A stretch of DNA of 7,122 bases from JAGPKI01 sp052034135 (lineage in GTDB: Bacteria > Caldisericota > Caldisericia > UBA6126 > JAGPKI01), in assembly GCA_052034135.1 (NCBI GenBank), contig JBPOJC010000079.1:1-7122 (forward strand). The letters are read 5' to 3'. Within the stretch, counting starts at the first letter, position 1, and each line of letters starts with the position of its first letter. Below the pieces are notes generated by a model. That model was not told where the DNA came from. It saw nothing but the letters and a program-made list of their open reading frames with translations, and searched no databases. Shown piece after piece: positions 1 to 7,032 of the stretch. Made by a program: the position numbers and the translations under genes.

Positions 1-29
1 CTCTCAAAAAAATTTAATTGCTTATATTA
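1..29 (-). other. In-frame continuation of the methyltransferase beyond its TAA stop
   Basis: Directly after the TAA at 29-27 the same frame stays open to the window edge and reads YKQLNFFE. From memory, Eco57I/TaqI-like methyltransferases of this type continue after the ...NDARQLPxIIP segment with T/S-x-x-Q-L and a helical tail of several dozen residues. The visible Q-L falls in the right register, with the stop codon at the T/S position. A serine TCA to TAA change is one base. I infer that this is the start of the severed C-terminal tail. A run of seven T on the coding strand (12-6) lies in this segment. Only eight codons are visible, so a chance resemblance cannot be excluded. Confidence 0.4.
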
Positions 30-3000
30 GGGGATTATAAATGGCAATTGACGTGCATCATTAATTTGAAAATTCGAGGTAGAATTAACAAAATTATCAA
101 CATATTCACTAATGAATTTAGAATTTATGATGCAAACAAATAATAGATCAGGCAGAAATGTTGATGAAAATAATGACATTGTTAAAACATCATAAACTCC
201 ATTTTCTTTAATTCTTGCCTTAAGATAGGTGGAATTAACATCTGTCCAGCAGAATCCTTCTCGAAAATAAAATTGATAACCTTGCCAGCGAGCTTTAGGA
301 TCAGTTTGTAATACCCTTACATTTTCTCTACTCCAGTCAATATAATAAGGTGTTGGTGCATACCAGCGATTACCATCTTTATCGCCTTTATCATAGGGAA
401 CAAACGTTTTCTTACCAAGAATACCATTGAATTTTTCATCATCTGTAAGACTTTCTACATCAGCAATTTCTTCATAGTTTACAATTCTATACAACCATCC
501 TTGCCCAAAAACATCCCTACCGTATTTCTCTTTTAATTCATCAAACAATCTACGAATTTCTTGCTCATTCAGTTCATTTAAAAAGTATAAGGCATCATTT
601 TTATCTTTTATTCCTTTTTCTCTGCAAAAATTTGAAGCCAAAAGTAATTTTTCAGGTCTTTGCTTTTTAACATTTTCTGCCCATTTAGTGCCTTCTAATA
701 CGCCAATATATCTGCCATTATTACCTGTTGCTAATCCTTGTCCTCCTTCTGTGATAAGCCCTAACAAAGTCATATCTCCCTGTTTTAAAGATTTACGATA
801 TTCCTCTAACTCTATTTTATATTTTTCAATGTTTTTGCTTGTATAAATCTTATCCCACCACTGATTAAGTAGTTCGTTTATTTTTTTACCATATTGTTTG
901 TAAATCTTTAAGTTATAATCATTAATTGGGAAGAATACTTGGTTGGGTGCATTCTTATAGTATTCTATACTACCAATTTGAATAGTAGGAGAGATTATAC
1001 TCTTTGTTCCATCGAGATAATTAAAAGTATAATTATCAAGAGTATTTGAATTTTTTTGAACAAGAATCACGCAAGTTTCCACCATAGGAGTATCAAAAGG
1101 ATTAGCGGTATCAAAAAGTTGTAATAATTTATTTTTTAGTATTAGCTCTCGCAAATTCTTTTTGGTCTGTATGGTCCAGAAAGTTTTAGATGAAATAAAT
1201 GCCAAAATACCATTCTCTTGTAATAATTGCATCCCTATAAAATAGAAATGACAATAAAGGTCATCAGCAAAGCTAAATATTTGTTGAAATATCTTTTTAT
1301 CTTTTTCGTCAATACCTTTTGTAGAAACATACGGTGGATTTGCAATTACTATATCAAAGCCATTTTTGTAATTAAAGACAACCGGGAAATATAATCTAAA
1401 GTCAAAATCTATCTTATAACCAAAGCTCTTTTCTGAATTCTCAAGTCTCTCTCTTATAATTTTGTCAATTTCAGTTTTTAGCTGTTTCTTCCGCACTGGA
1501 TTGGTTTCAGAAAAATTTTCTTTTGTTAGTTTTTCAATTTTTTCTGAAATTGGACTTTTCCAGTTCTCTGGAAATCCTATAAGTGAATTTCCACAGACTA
1601 CCTTATAATCAAGGTTTGGAAGAGGTTTTATATTATAAAAATCTTCTTCATCTACGATCATTGATAGCCAAAATCTTAATTTACATATTTCAACTGCCCC
1701 TGGGTCTATGTCAACACCGTATAGAGAATTCTCTATAGTAAAGCGTTTTAAATCATATGTTTTTACTTGCTCCCCTGTAAAAATGGAAAGTAATTGTCTT
1801 AACTTTACAATCTCATGCATAATACCTATAGGAAAAGCGCCTGAACCAACAGCAGGGTCACATACTTTAATCTCAGCAAGAAGTTTATCAATTTGAATAG
1901 AATTTTCTTTTATGTATTTAGGAATATGGCTTTCATAACTTGTAGATTTCAATTCTCCATTCTCTATTAAATTTTGTTTTTCAAGGTATATTTCTTCTAT
2001 TTCTTGAATAGAGTCGCCAAACTTTACAAAATCTTCAATGTCCTTTCTATTACAAGAAAGATTTGTGCCAAGAAAGTTTATCAAACTTTCCTGACACATA
2101 TAATGAACAATCTGCCTCGGGGTGTAATAAACTCCATATTCTCTGTTAAATTTTGTCTCTTCACCCTTTTTACCGGATCTTAAAACTTGGTAGTATTCAT
2201 CAAAGTTATCAGCTCTTATTGCATTTAATTTTTCATAAGTTTTACCTAAAAGTTCGGGATCAAGGGCAACTTCTTTTTCAAGAGGCTCCTCTTCATTTAC
2301 TGTAAAGTTATATCTATCAAATATATCGAGTATACCATCTCCAATATCGCCGTTTTTTGTTTTATTGCTATTAGAGAAGAGTGCATCAGATATCAAAATT
2401 TCTGTATCTACCCAGTCATAATTATTTATTGGGTCAAAAAGTCCACCATTTAAAAATGGGAGCTTACAATTAAATTTACTATAATAGTGATCATCTATGG
2501 TTCTATCAGTTCTTAATGCTTCATAAAAGAGTGGTTCAAGAATATCATTATAAAAATTCGTGTAATTGCCATATTCTTTATTAAATAACTTCCTTATAAA
2601 ATCTTTTGAACCTTTGCCCCATTGCTCTCCTTTTTTGACTCCAAACCAACCCTTCTTTTGCAAAAAATAAAGGAAGGTAATTTGACCGAGAAGTTTCTTT
2701 GCAAAGTCAACACTATTTATATTTTTGTTTTCAAATTCTTGTCTTACTTTTTGGCTATTTTTCAATATTTTATCAAGTTCTAATTTTGTTCTTATAAAAA
2801 GGTCTCTATATTCTTGGAAGAATTCTTTTGTGACAACTTCAATATCAAATGCTTGCTCTAAATCACCAAGAGTTGGCATAAAGTCATCTTTTTCGAGTAT
2901 GCAAACAAATCTGCTCTGAGCGGTATGACTTTTCTCATTTTCACCAACAAGAAATGACCATCTTTTTGCTGGGGTAATATCTTCTTTAACTTTAGTCTTA

Positions 3001-3431
3001 CCAGATGATGTTTCTTTAATGTGATAATCCATCTTAACAAGAGAGAATCTCCAATCTTTACTATCTGGCGATACATAGGCAACAAGTGCAGCGTCTTTTA
3101 AGGTATCACTTCCATATTTACCATTAAGATAGCCTCCTACAAAATTTCTCTGTATTCTTCTTGTATGTTCTATGGAAGTCTGCTTTTTTAAGTACACGAT
3201 AAGAATGTCAATCCTATCATTCCCACTAATATATTTTGCAATTCTCTCATATTTTGAAATATAGTCTTGGAATGCATCTGGTATCATATTCCCCTGCCAT
3301 GGTCCTTTTACAGTATTCATATCTTCATGCTTAAGGTTTAATAGATTTAATATAAATTTTACATAATTCTCCTTGTTGAATGACGATTCAAATAGATCTT
3401 TTATAAGTTTTTTTGCTTGTTCACTATACAT
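27..3431 (-). CDS. Eco57I-type N6-adenine DNA methyltransferase with TaqI-like specificity domain
   Basis: This 1134-residue protein should transfer a methyl group from S-adenosylmethionine to adenine N6 at a specific DNA site. Visible motifs are GVYYTPRQIVHYM (433-445, motif X region), DPAVGSGAF (525-533, motif I, SAM binding), YGVDIDP (571-577, motif II), GNSLIGF (614-620), DIVIANPPY (693-701, catalytic NPPY of motif IV) and GILAFISSKTF (741-751). Residues from about 800 form the TaqI/Eco57I-like recognition region, with GLATGNNGRYIG (899-910) and CWTDVNSTYLKARIKENGVY (1061-1080). Residues 1-230 are a domain I cannot name; they include RRIQRNFVGGYL (91-102), and I see no convincing PD-(D/E)xK triad. 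The start ATG overlaps the upstream helicase stop by 8 bases and has a good ribosome site, so the two are coupled. It is probably the modification and specificity subunit of that pair. The TAA end looks premature (see 1-29). Family assignment is firm; the partner role is inferred. Confidence 0.93.
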   Translation of the reverse strand: MYSEQAKKLIKDLFESSFNKENYVKFILNLLNLKHEDMNTVKGPWQGNMIPDAFQDYISKYERIAKYISGNDRIDILIVYLKKQTSIEHTRRIQRNFVGGYLNGKYGSDTLKDAALVAYVSPDSKDWRFSLVKMDYHIKETSSGKTKVKEDITPAKRWSFLVGENEKSHTAQSRFVCILEKDDFMPTLGDLEQAFDIEVVTKEFFQEYRDLFIRTKLELDKILKNSQKVRQEFENKNINSVDFAKKLLGQITFLYFLQKKGWFGVKKGEQWGKGSKDFIRKLFNKEYGNYTNFYNDILEPLFYEALRTDRTIDDHYYSKFNCKLPFLNGGLFDPINNYDWVDTEILISDALFSNSNKTKNGDIGDGILDIFDRYNFTVNEEEPLEKEVALDPELLGKTYEKLNAIRADNFDEYYQVLRSGKKGEETKFNREYGVYYTPRQIVHYMCQESLINFLGTNLSCNRKDIEDFVKFGDSIQEIEEIYLEKQNLIENGELKSTSYESHIPKYIKENSIQIDKLLAEIKVCDPAVGSGAFPIGIMHEIVKLRQLLSIFTGEQVKTYDLKRFTIENSLYGVDIDPGAVEICKLRFWLSMIVDEEDFYNIKPLPNLDYKVVCGNSLIGFPENWKSPISEKIEKLTKENFSETNPVRKKQLKTEIDKIIRERLENSEKSFGYKIDFDFRLYFPVVFNYKNGFDIVIANPPYVSTKGIDEKDKKIFQQIFSFADDLYCHFYFIGMQLLQENGILAFISSKTFWTIQTKKNLRELILKNKLLQLFDTANPFDTPMVETCVILVQKNSNTLDNYTFNYLDGTKSIISPTIQIGSIEYYKNAPNQVFFPINDYNLKIYKQYGKKINELLNQWWDKIYTSKNIEKYKIELEEYRKSLKQGDMTLLGLITEGGQGLATGNNGRYIGVLEGTKWAENVKKQRPEKLLLASNFCREKGIKDKNDALYFLNELNEQEIRRLFDELKEKYGRDVFGQGWLYRIVNYEEIADVESLTDDEKFNGILGKKTFVPYDKGDKDGNRWYAPTPYYIDWSRENVRVLQTDPKARWQGYQFYFREGFCWTDVNSTYLKARIKENGVYDVLTMSLFSSTFLPDLLFVCIINSKFISEYVDNFVNSTSNFQINDARQLPFIIP

Positions 3432-6400
3432 TGTTTCCCTCTGTTAAGTAAAGTGACAAGATAATCTCTCTTTTACCTTGAGTGTTAGCTGAGTAATCTA
3501 CATAATGGCTTTTTAAGAATGCAGAGGAAACTACTCTTTGTAAAGTACCAACTACCTTTAGCGGATTCTGTATATTTTTACTGAGATCATTTAAAGCATT
3601 TAAAGCTTTTTTAACTGTATGTTTTGGCAAGGATCCTTCTTCAATTTTTATTTTTAGTTTTTCAAGATAATCTTCTTGATCGTCAGTTAGTTGTTTACCA
3701 TTTTTTAGTGTAGCTTTTATAATTTTCAGGAGATTTGTCTCGCTACTTGCTCCACCATGCTTAAGAGTGATAATATTTTCTTCTTCAATATTAGTGTTTA
3801 AAAAGGCATTTTTATTCTTATCGAGAAGTTCATAGTAGTTTTTGAGGGGTATATCGGTTCTTTTTTCATCTTTTGAACACTCAAGTAATTTTACTGATGT
3901 TAGAAAATCAAGCTCTTTTGTAGAACTATTATTTATATTTGATATAAAAAATTTAATTAATTTACCTTTTCTAAAGAAGGTGATTAAAGAATTGGCAGGA
4001 GCTATATCGCTAAGAGATTGAGAATATCCCTTTGCTGAACGAGCCTTTTTAGGTAGATGTTTTATCTTTTCAAAAAGGTCTGGAAGTTTATCGCGAATAT
4101 CTTCGATAATTCTTAAGTATTTAAGTTCGCTTTCCTCTGCCTCATCATCTTCTGTGAGAGTTTTCTTTGAAAGTAGTTTATCAAATAGTTCATGAGATGA
4201 GACAGGTTCACCTTCGGTAAGGATTGAACTGTCACCACCAAGCAATGTTAAAAATGCTTCTATCTTGGAACGAGCAATATTTGTTAGTTCTATCTGAGAA
4301 TCTGCTTGTTTTGTTGGGAAAAAGTTAAATGTATAAATTTTTGGGAATGTAGTATCTACCCTATTTATTCTACCCACTCTTTGCATTAATCTCGTAGGAT
4401 TCCATGGTATGTCATAGTTTATAACTACATTTGACCTATGAAGGTTTACACCTTCAGAAAGTACCTCAGTTGAAACAAGGATTCTATAATCATCTTTTCT
4501 ATATTTTGCTTTTGCATCGAAGTTCTCTATCACTTTGTCTTTAATATTTTCTGGTGAATTTCCGTGGAATAGAAGGGCAATATTGCCTATCTCTCTATTA
4601 ATATTTTCAGCCAAATATTCTGCAGTTTCTTTTGATTCAGTAAAGAGAATTAGCTTATTATTTTTCAAAATTTGATGGGTTTTAAGATTTTCGAGCAATG
4701 TCTCGAGTTTTGGATCTCTTTCAATAGTTTTCCACATTGATTTTATCCTTTTTAAAATTTCAATGTCTTTTCTTAGATCATTCTCTAAATCCTTGTCAAA
4801 TTGGCTACTTTCGTATTTTTTTGCCTTACCCTCGGAAACAAGTTCTTGAATTTTTTCCTCTGCCTCGTCATCATCTTGTTCTAATAGCTCAAAAATTTTG
4901 TTTATATATTTTTTGCTTATATATACATTTCCTTTTTCATATTCGTTAATAAACTTTTCATATGAAAGAATAAACCTATCAACACTTCTTCTAAAAGCAA
5001 AAAAACTACTTTCAAGACGTTTCACAAGTAGTACTTTCATAAAACCACTCATATTTTTCTGTGATTGTTTTTCTCGTTGTGATAATTGACCAGGGAAGTA
5101 AAGCAGTGGTGTATAACGAGCATATTTCAATTCCTTTGTTACCAATTCAAAAGTTTGCATAAATATCCTATCTTCATTTTCGTTTAACTGATAATAAAAA
5201 GGTTTTGGTTCCTCAACTTCTGGAAATTTAACATTGTTTTTCTTTAAGTCTTCAGCGAAATATTTTTCGATTTCAGTTCTTGTCCTTCTAACCATTATAT
5301 ATTTCAATACTTTATCGCGAATTTCCTTTGCATTGCTTTTTGCAACATTGAGGTACCTATCGTAGTTTTCATGTCGGTTAATATTCTTAAATTTATCTTC
5401 AAGTTTTCCAAAGAATTCTTCAAGGTCTGCTACCCCTGGGATAGTGCTTTTTTTGGAATTCTGGAAGAGCTTTATCTGAGCAAGTATATCTTTTGGTGAA
5501 TTATTGTAAGGAGTAGCTGATACTAAAATCACTCTTTTCCCACGACATATTTCAGCCATATCCTCATAGCTAATAGTTGTCTCTGTTCGAAAGCGGTGTG
5601 CTTCATCTATGATAATGTTTTTGTATTCTCTTTGTTCAGTTAATTCTTTTGCAAAGTCAAGCTTTCCAACAGATGCATAATCAGCTGGAATATGAAAATC
5701 TGAAAAAACATTTTTCCATGAACCAGGATTGTTTGTATTTAAAAGATTAGGGGGCGCTATAACTATAGTTCTACCATCAAGTTGGCTTGCAAGCATAGCA
5801 GAAATATAAGTTTTACCAAGTCCTACAACATCAGAAATAAAAACTCCTCCATACTCTTCTAATATCTTTTTTGCATTAAGAACTGCTTGTTCCTGGTATT
5901 CAAATTTCATGAAATCTTGTGGTAAATAATTTGTAAACACTTTATCATTTCTATTTAATTCATCTTTAAAGTATTCATATAAAGATTTAAGATAAAGTTC
6001 ATAAGGAGTAATATTTTGATTAAGCCAAGTTCTCTCTGTAATTGTTTGAACGTAATTCTCGTTAACATCAACAGAGTTCTCCCAAAGTTCTTTAAATTTT
6101 TGTATTGAATACATATAATCAGAGTAATTTTTTAATTCTACATTAAATTCAAGATTGTCTATGAGTCCAGACTGAGTAAAATTACTTGAGCCAGTGATAA
6201 CTCTTCCTACATCACGATCGCCTTCTTTAAAAGTTAAAATGTATAACTTTGCATGAATATTTTGAGATGGATAAGCTTTTATTTGTAGTTTACCTTCTCT
6301 TATCCACTCAATAAACTTTAGAGTTCCTTCTTCAATGCTTTGACTATCTTCTGAACTGGACATTTCATTTTCTATTTCGTTTTCAATCATTTCCTTTGTC

Positions 6401-6714
6401 TCTGAATGAGAGTATTGTAATGATTGAAATAAATTTTCTTCTGCATTTTTTATAACATCATAAGTCTCTTTTGTTGTTGAGATCCCAATTAGAATTCTTA
6501 TTTTCTCTGTATTTTGCAATGGTTTGTATATTGCATGAAATCCACTTATGTAAAAATAAGCAACCAAACAATCAAAAAACCTACAGTCCTTAATTAATTG
6601 TTCAAATCTATCTTTGAGGGTTTTACTTGGCTCATTTGAAATAAATGTTAAATCTAAAGGTGGTCTCTCGGAAAAGTTATTAATTGTTTCTTCGTAATTC
6701 TTTTCTGTATCCAT
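3424..6714 (-). CDS. PLD-family nuclease / Snf2-like helicase fusion (restriction-type translocase)
   Basis: This 1096-residue protein matches the architecture known as PLDc_N_Snf2_like. Residues about 20-220 are a PLD fold with one HKD-type motif: H154-x-K156, then GSSN at 175-178. The usual Asp of HxKx4D is Thr161. One motif per chain implies a dimeric active site. The helicase motifs are FEYQEQAV (271-278, Q-like), VVGLGKT (296-302, Walker A), VIAPPNLL (318-325), IIIDEAH (367-373, Walker B), LVSATP (397-402), ILFTES (689-694), VSTEVLSEGVNL (747-758) and QRVGRINR (778-785). About 285 residues lie between the SATP box and the second RecA domain, including an acidic stretch (EQDDDEAEE, 612-620). 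Residues 800-1096 are a family-type tail with LPKKARSAKG (887-896). ATP hydrolysis should drive DNA translocation or remodelling, with the PLD domain as nuclease. The ATG at 6714 is the first possible start because TAA lies in frame two codons upstream. It precedes and is coupled to the methyltransferase. Domain calls are strong; restriction activity is inferred. Confidence 0.93.
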   Translation of the reverse strand: MDTEKNYEETINNFSERPPLDLTFISNEPSKTLKDRFEQLIKDCRFFDCLVAYFYISGFHAIYKPLQNTEKIRILIGISTTKETYDVIKNAEENLFQSLQYSHSETKEMIENEIENEMSSSEDSQSIEEGTLKFIEWIREGKLQIKAYPSQNIHAKLYILTFKEGDRDVGRVITGSSNFTQSGLIDNLEFNVELKNYSDYMYSIQKFKELWENSVDVNENYVQTITERTWLNQNITPYELYLKSLYEYFKDELNRNDKVFTNYLPQDFMKFEYQEQAVLNAKKILEEYGGVFISDVVGLGKTYISAMLASQLDGRTIVIAPPNLLNTNNPGSWKNVFSDFHIPADYASVGKLDFAKELTEQREYKNIIIDEAHRFRTETTISYEDMAEICRGKRVILVSATPYNNSPKDILAQIKLFQNSKKSTIPGVADLEEFFGKLEDKFKNINRHENYDRYLNVAKSNAKEIRDKVLKYIMVRRTRTEIEKYFAEDLKKNNVKFPEVEEPKPFYYQLNENEDRIFMQTFELVTKELKYARYTPLLYFPGQLSQREKQSQKNMSGFMKVLLVKRLESSFFAFRRSVDRFILSYEKFINEYEKGNVYISKKYINKIFELLEQDDDEAEEKIQELVSEGKAKKYESSQFDKDLENDLRKDIEILKRIKSMWKTIERDPKLETLLENLKTHQILKNNKLILFTESKETAEYLAENINREIGNIALLFHGNSPENIKDKVIENFDAKAKYRKDDYRILVSTEVLSEGVNLHRSNVVINYDIPWNPTRLMQRVGRINRVDTTFPKIYTFNFFPTKQADSQIELTNIARSKIEAFLTLLGGDSSILTEGEPVSSHELFDKLLSKKTLTEDDEAEESELKYLRIIEDIRDKLPDLFEKIKHLPKKARSAKGYSQSLSDIAPANSLITFFRKGKLIKFFISNINNSSTKELDFLTSVKLLECSKDEKRTDIPLKNYYELLDKNKNAFLNTNIEEENIITLKHGGASSETNLLKIIKATLKNGKQLTDDQEDYLEKLKIKIEEGSLPKHTVKKALNALNDLSKNIQNPLKVVGTLQRVVSSAFLKSHYVDYSANTQGKREIILSLYLTEGNNV
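3437..3442 (-). promoter_or_regulatory. Ribosome binding site of the methyltransferase (AGAGGG)
   Basis: AGAGGG ends 5 bases (AAACA) before the ATG at 3431-3429 and lies inside the last codons of the helicase gene. With the 8-base overlap ATGTATAG (methylase start, helicase stop TAG), this supports translational coupling and fixes the methylase start. No separate promoter is needed or seen between the two genes. Confidence 0.75.
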
Positions 6715-6727
6715 AAATTATTTTCTA

Positions 6728-6883
6728 CTACCTTCTTTCATTAGTTACTCAAATACTTATAAACTCTAACTTAAAATATAATTTATTAATTATATGACGG
6801 GTTAGGCTCTGGCTATGACAGAATAATTTAAAAGCATAAATTTTATTCAACTGTAGATATTGTAAAGCTTGTTTAGTAGTCAT
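6728..6883 (-). pseudogene. Tiny excisionase-like helix-turn-helix frame, interrupted by TGA
   Basis: From ATG 6883 the frame gives 44 residues and stops at TGA 6751-6749. The start MTTKQALQYLQLNKIY and end NKLYFKLEFISI align without gaps to the remembered HTH_17/excisionase pattern (TTKqAaeYLgvsr.TvyrLi..GkiPa.kiG.kwrf.kedid.Wl), a small winged-helix DNA-binding fold. The usual wing G-K-I-P-A is replaced by S-Q-S-L-T. The TGA sits exactly where the conserved Trp is expected, and the frame then continues VTNERR to TAG at 6730-6728, 13 bases before the helicase ATG. A TGG to TGA change would explain this, leaving an ancestral product of about 51 residues. A strong Shine-Dalgarno at 6904-6898 is too far from ATG 6883 and better spaced for codon 6892-6890, now AAG, so the start may also be lost. 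Alternatively, a functional 44-residue peptide is encoded. It was probably a regulator of the downstream pair. The family match was made by eye. Confidence 0.45.
6731..6736 (-). promoter_or_regulatory. Likely ribosome binding site of the helicase gene (AGAAGG)
   Basis: AGAAGG is the only purine-rich Shine-Dalgarno-like sequence before the helicase ATG, but it lies 16 bases upstream, longer than the usual 5-10. It falls inside the last codons of the small HTH frame if the TGA is read through. Helicase translation may therefore be weak, or was once coupled to translation of the HTH gene. Confidence 0.35.
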
Positions 6884-6897
6884 TAATTACTTTTTAT

Positions 6898-6904
6898 CTC
6901 TCCT
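6898..6904 (-). promoter_or_regulatory. Strong Shine-Dalgarno sequence before the small HTH frame (AGGAGAG)
   Basis: AGGAGAG is the best ribosome site in the intergenic region and shows that translation began just downstream on this strand. The nearest ATG (6883) is about 14-16 bases away. At ideal spacing, 7 bases after AGGAG, the codon is AAG followed by TAA in the frame of MTTKQ. This suggests a lost upstream start, although initiation at ATG 6883 remains possible. Confidence 0.45.
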
Positions 6905-6926
6905 AAAAACAAACTGTTTTACTAAT

Positions 6927-6954
6927 ATTCTATTAAAATAGACAATTTAATAAA
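6927..6954 (-). promoter_or_regulatory. Possible sigma-70-type promoter for the HTH-helicase-methylase unit
   Basis: TAGAAT (6932-6927) matches the TATAAT -10 consensus at five of six positions. TTTATT (6954-6949), 16 bases upstream, is only a weak -35. Transcription would begin near 6920, just before the Shine-Dalgarno at 6904. Position and orientation suit a promoter for the downstream genes, but A+T-rich DNA gives such hexamers by chance. Confidence 0.25.
6929..6942. repeat. 14-bp palindrome overlapping the candidate -10 (possible operator)
   Basis: The plus strand reads TCTATTAAAATAGA, two perfect 6-base arms around a 2-base centre. It overlaps the candidate -10 hexamer, where a repressor or HTH regulator would bind. 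No second copy was noticed nearby, and the short AT-rich arms could arise by chance. Confidence 0.3.
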
Positions 6955-6993
6955 GGAATAATAATAAATGCATTAAAGATCGAGATTTTAGTG

Positions 6994-7026
6994 AAAATAA
7001 CAAAATTAAGCAAATTTTGTTATTTT
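6994..7026. repeat. 14-bp perfect inverted repeat with 5-base loop after the edge HTH gene
   Basis: Arms 6994-7007 (AAAATAACAAAATT) and 7013-7026 are exact reverse complements around AAGCA. The repeat starts two bases past the stop codon of the partial gene at the right edge. As RNA it would form a hairpin with U-rich 3' ends in both directions, so it could be a weak bidirectional terminator. Only one of 14 pairs is G-C, which is poor for an intrinsic terminator. A protein-binding or recombination site is the alternative. Confidence 0.55.
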
Positions 7027-7032
7027 TGTTAT
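7015..7032. repeat. Two tandem 9-bp repeats TTTTGTTAT
   Basis: TTTTGTTAT occurs at 7015-7023 and again directly at 7024-7032. A third copy in inverted orientation lies in the left arm of the hairpin (ATAACAAAA, 6997-7005). The second copy covers the TAA stop of the edge gene. Three copies of one 9-mer in 36 bases could be binding sites for a DNA-binding protein, or slippage products in AT-rich DNA. Confidence 0.5.

Noticed and set aside
1708..2183. Short plus-strand open frames opposite the methyltransferase gene
   Set aside because: They lie wholly inside a strongly supported minus-strand gene, have no domain signal and no convincing ribosome site; they are antisense shadows. The same holds for plus frames at 2725-2919, 4737-4949 and 4898-5089, and the minus frame at 2858-3085.
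27..6714. DISARM or BREX assignment
   Set aside because: A helicase plus adenine methylase is shared with DISARM, but no DUF1998 protein (DrmB), DrmA helicase, PglZ or BrxC is visible. The PLD domain here is fused to the Snf2 helicase rather than a separate DrmC.
6749..6751. TGA read as Trp (genetic code 4) to explain the HTH frame
   Set aside because: Both large proteins encode all their Trp residues with TGG and run more than 1000 codons with no in-frame TGA, so the organism does not appear to reassign TGA.
6776..6795. Perfect 8-bp AT-only palindrome ATATAATT-TATT-AATTATAT
   Set aside because: It lies inside the small HTH frame, consists only of A and T, and is of a kind expected by chance in such DNA.
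6994..7026. Canonical Rho-independent terminator
   Set aside because: The stem has only one G-C pair of 14, so it is recorded as an inverted repeat with possible weak terminator activity.
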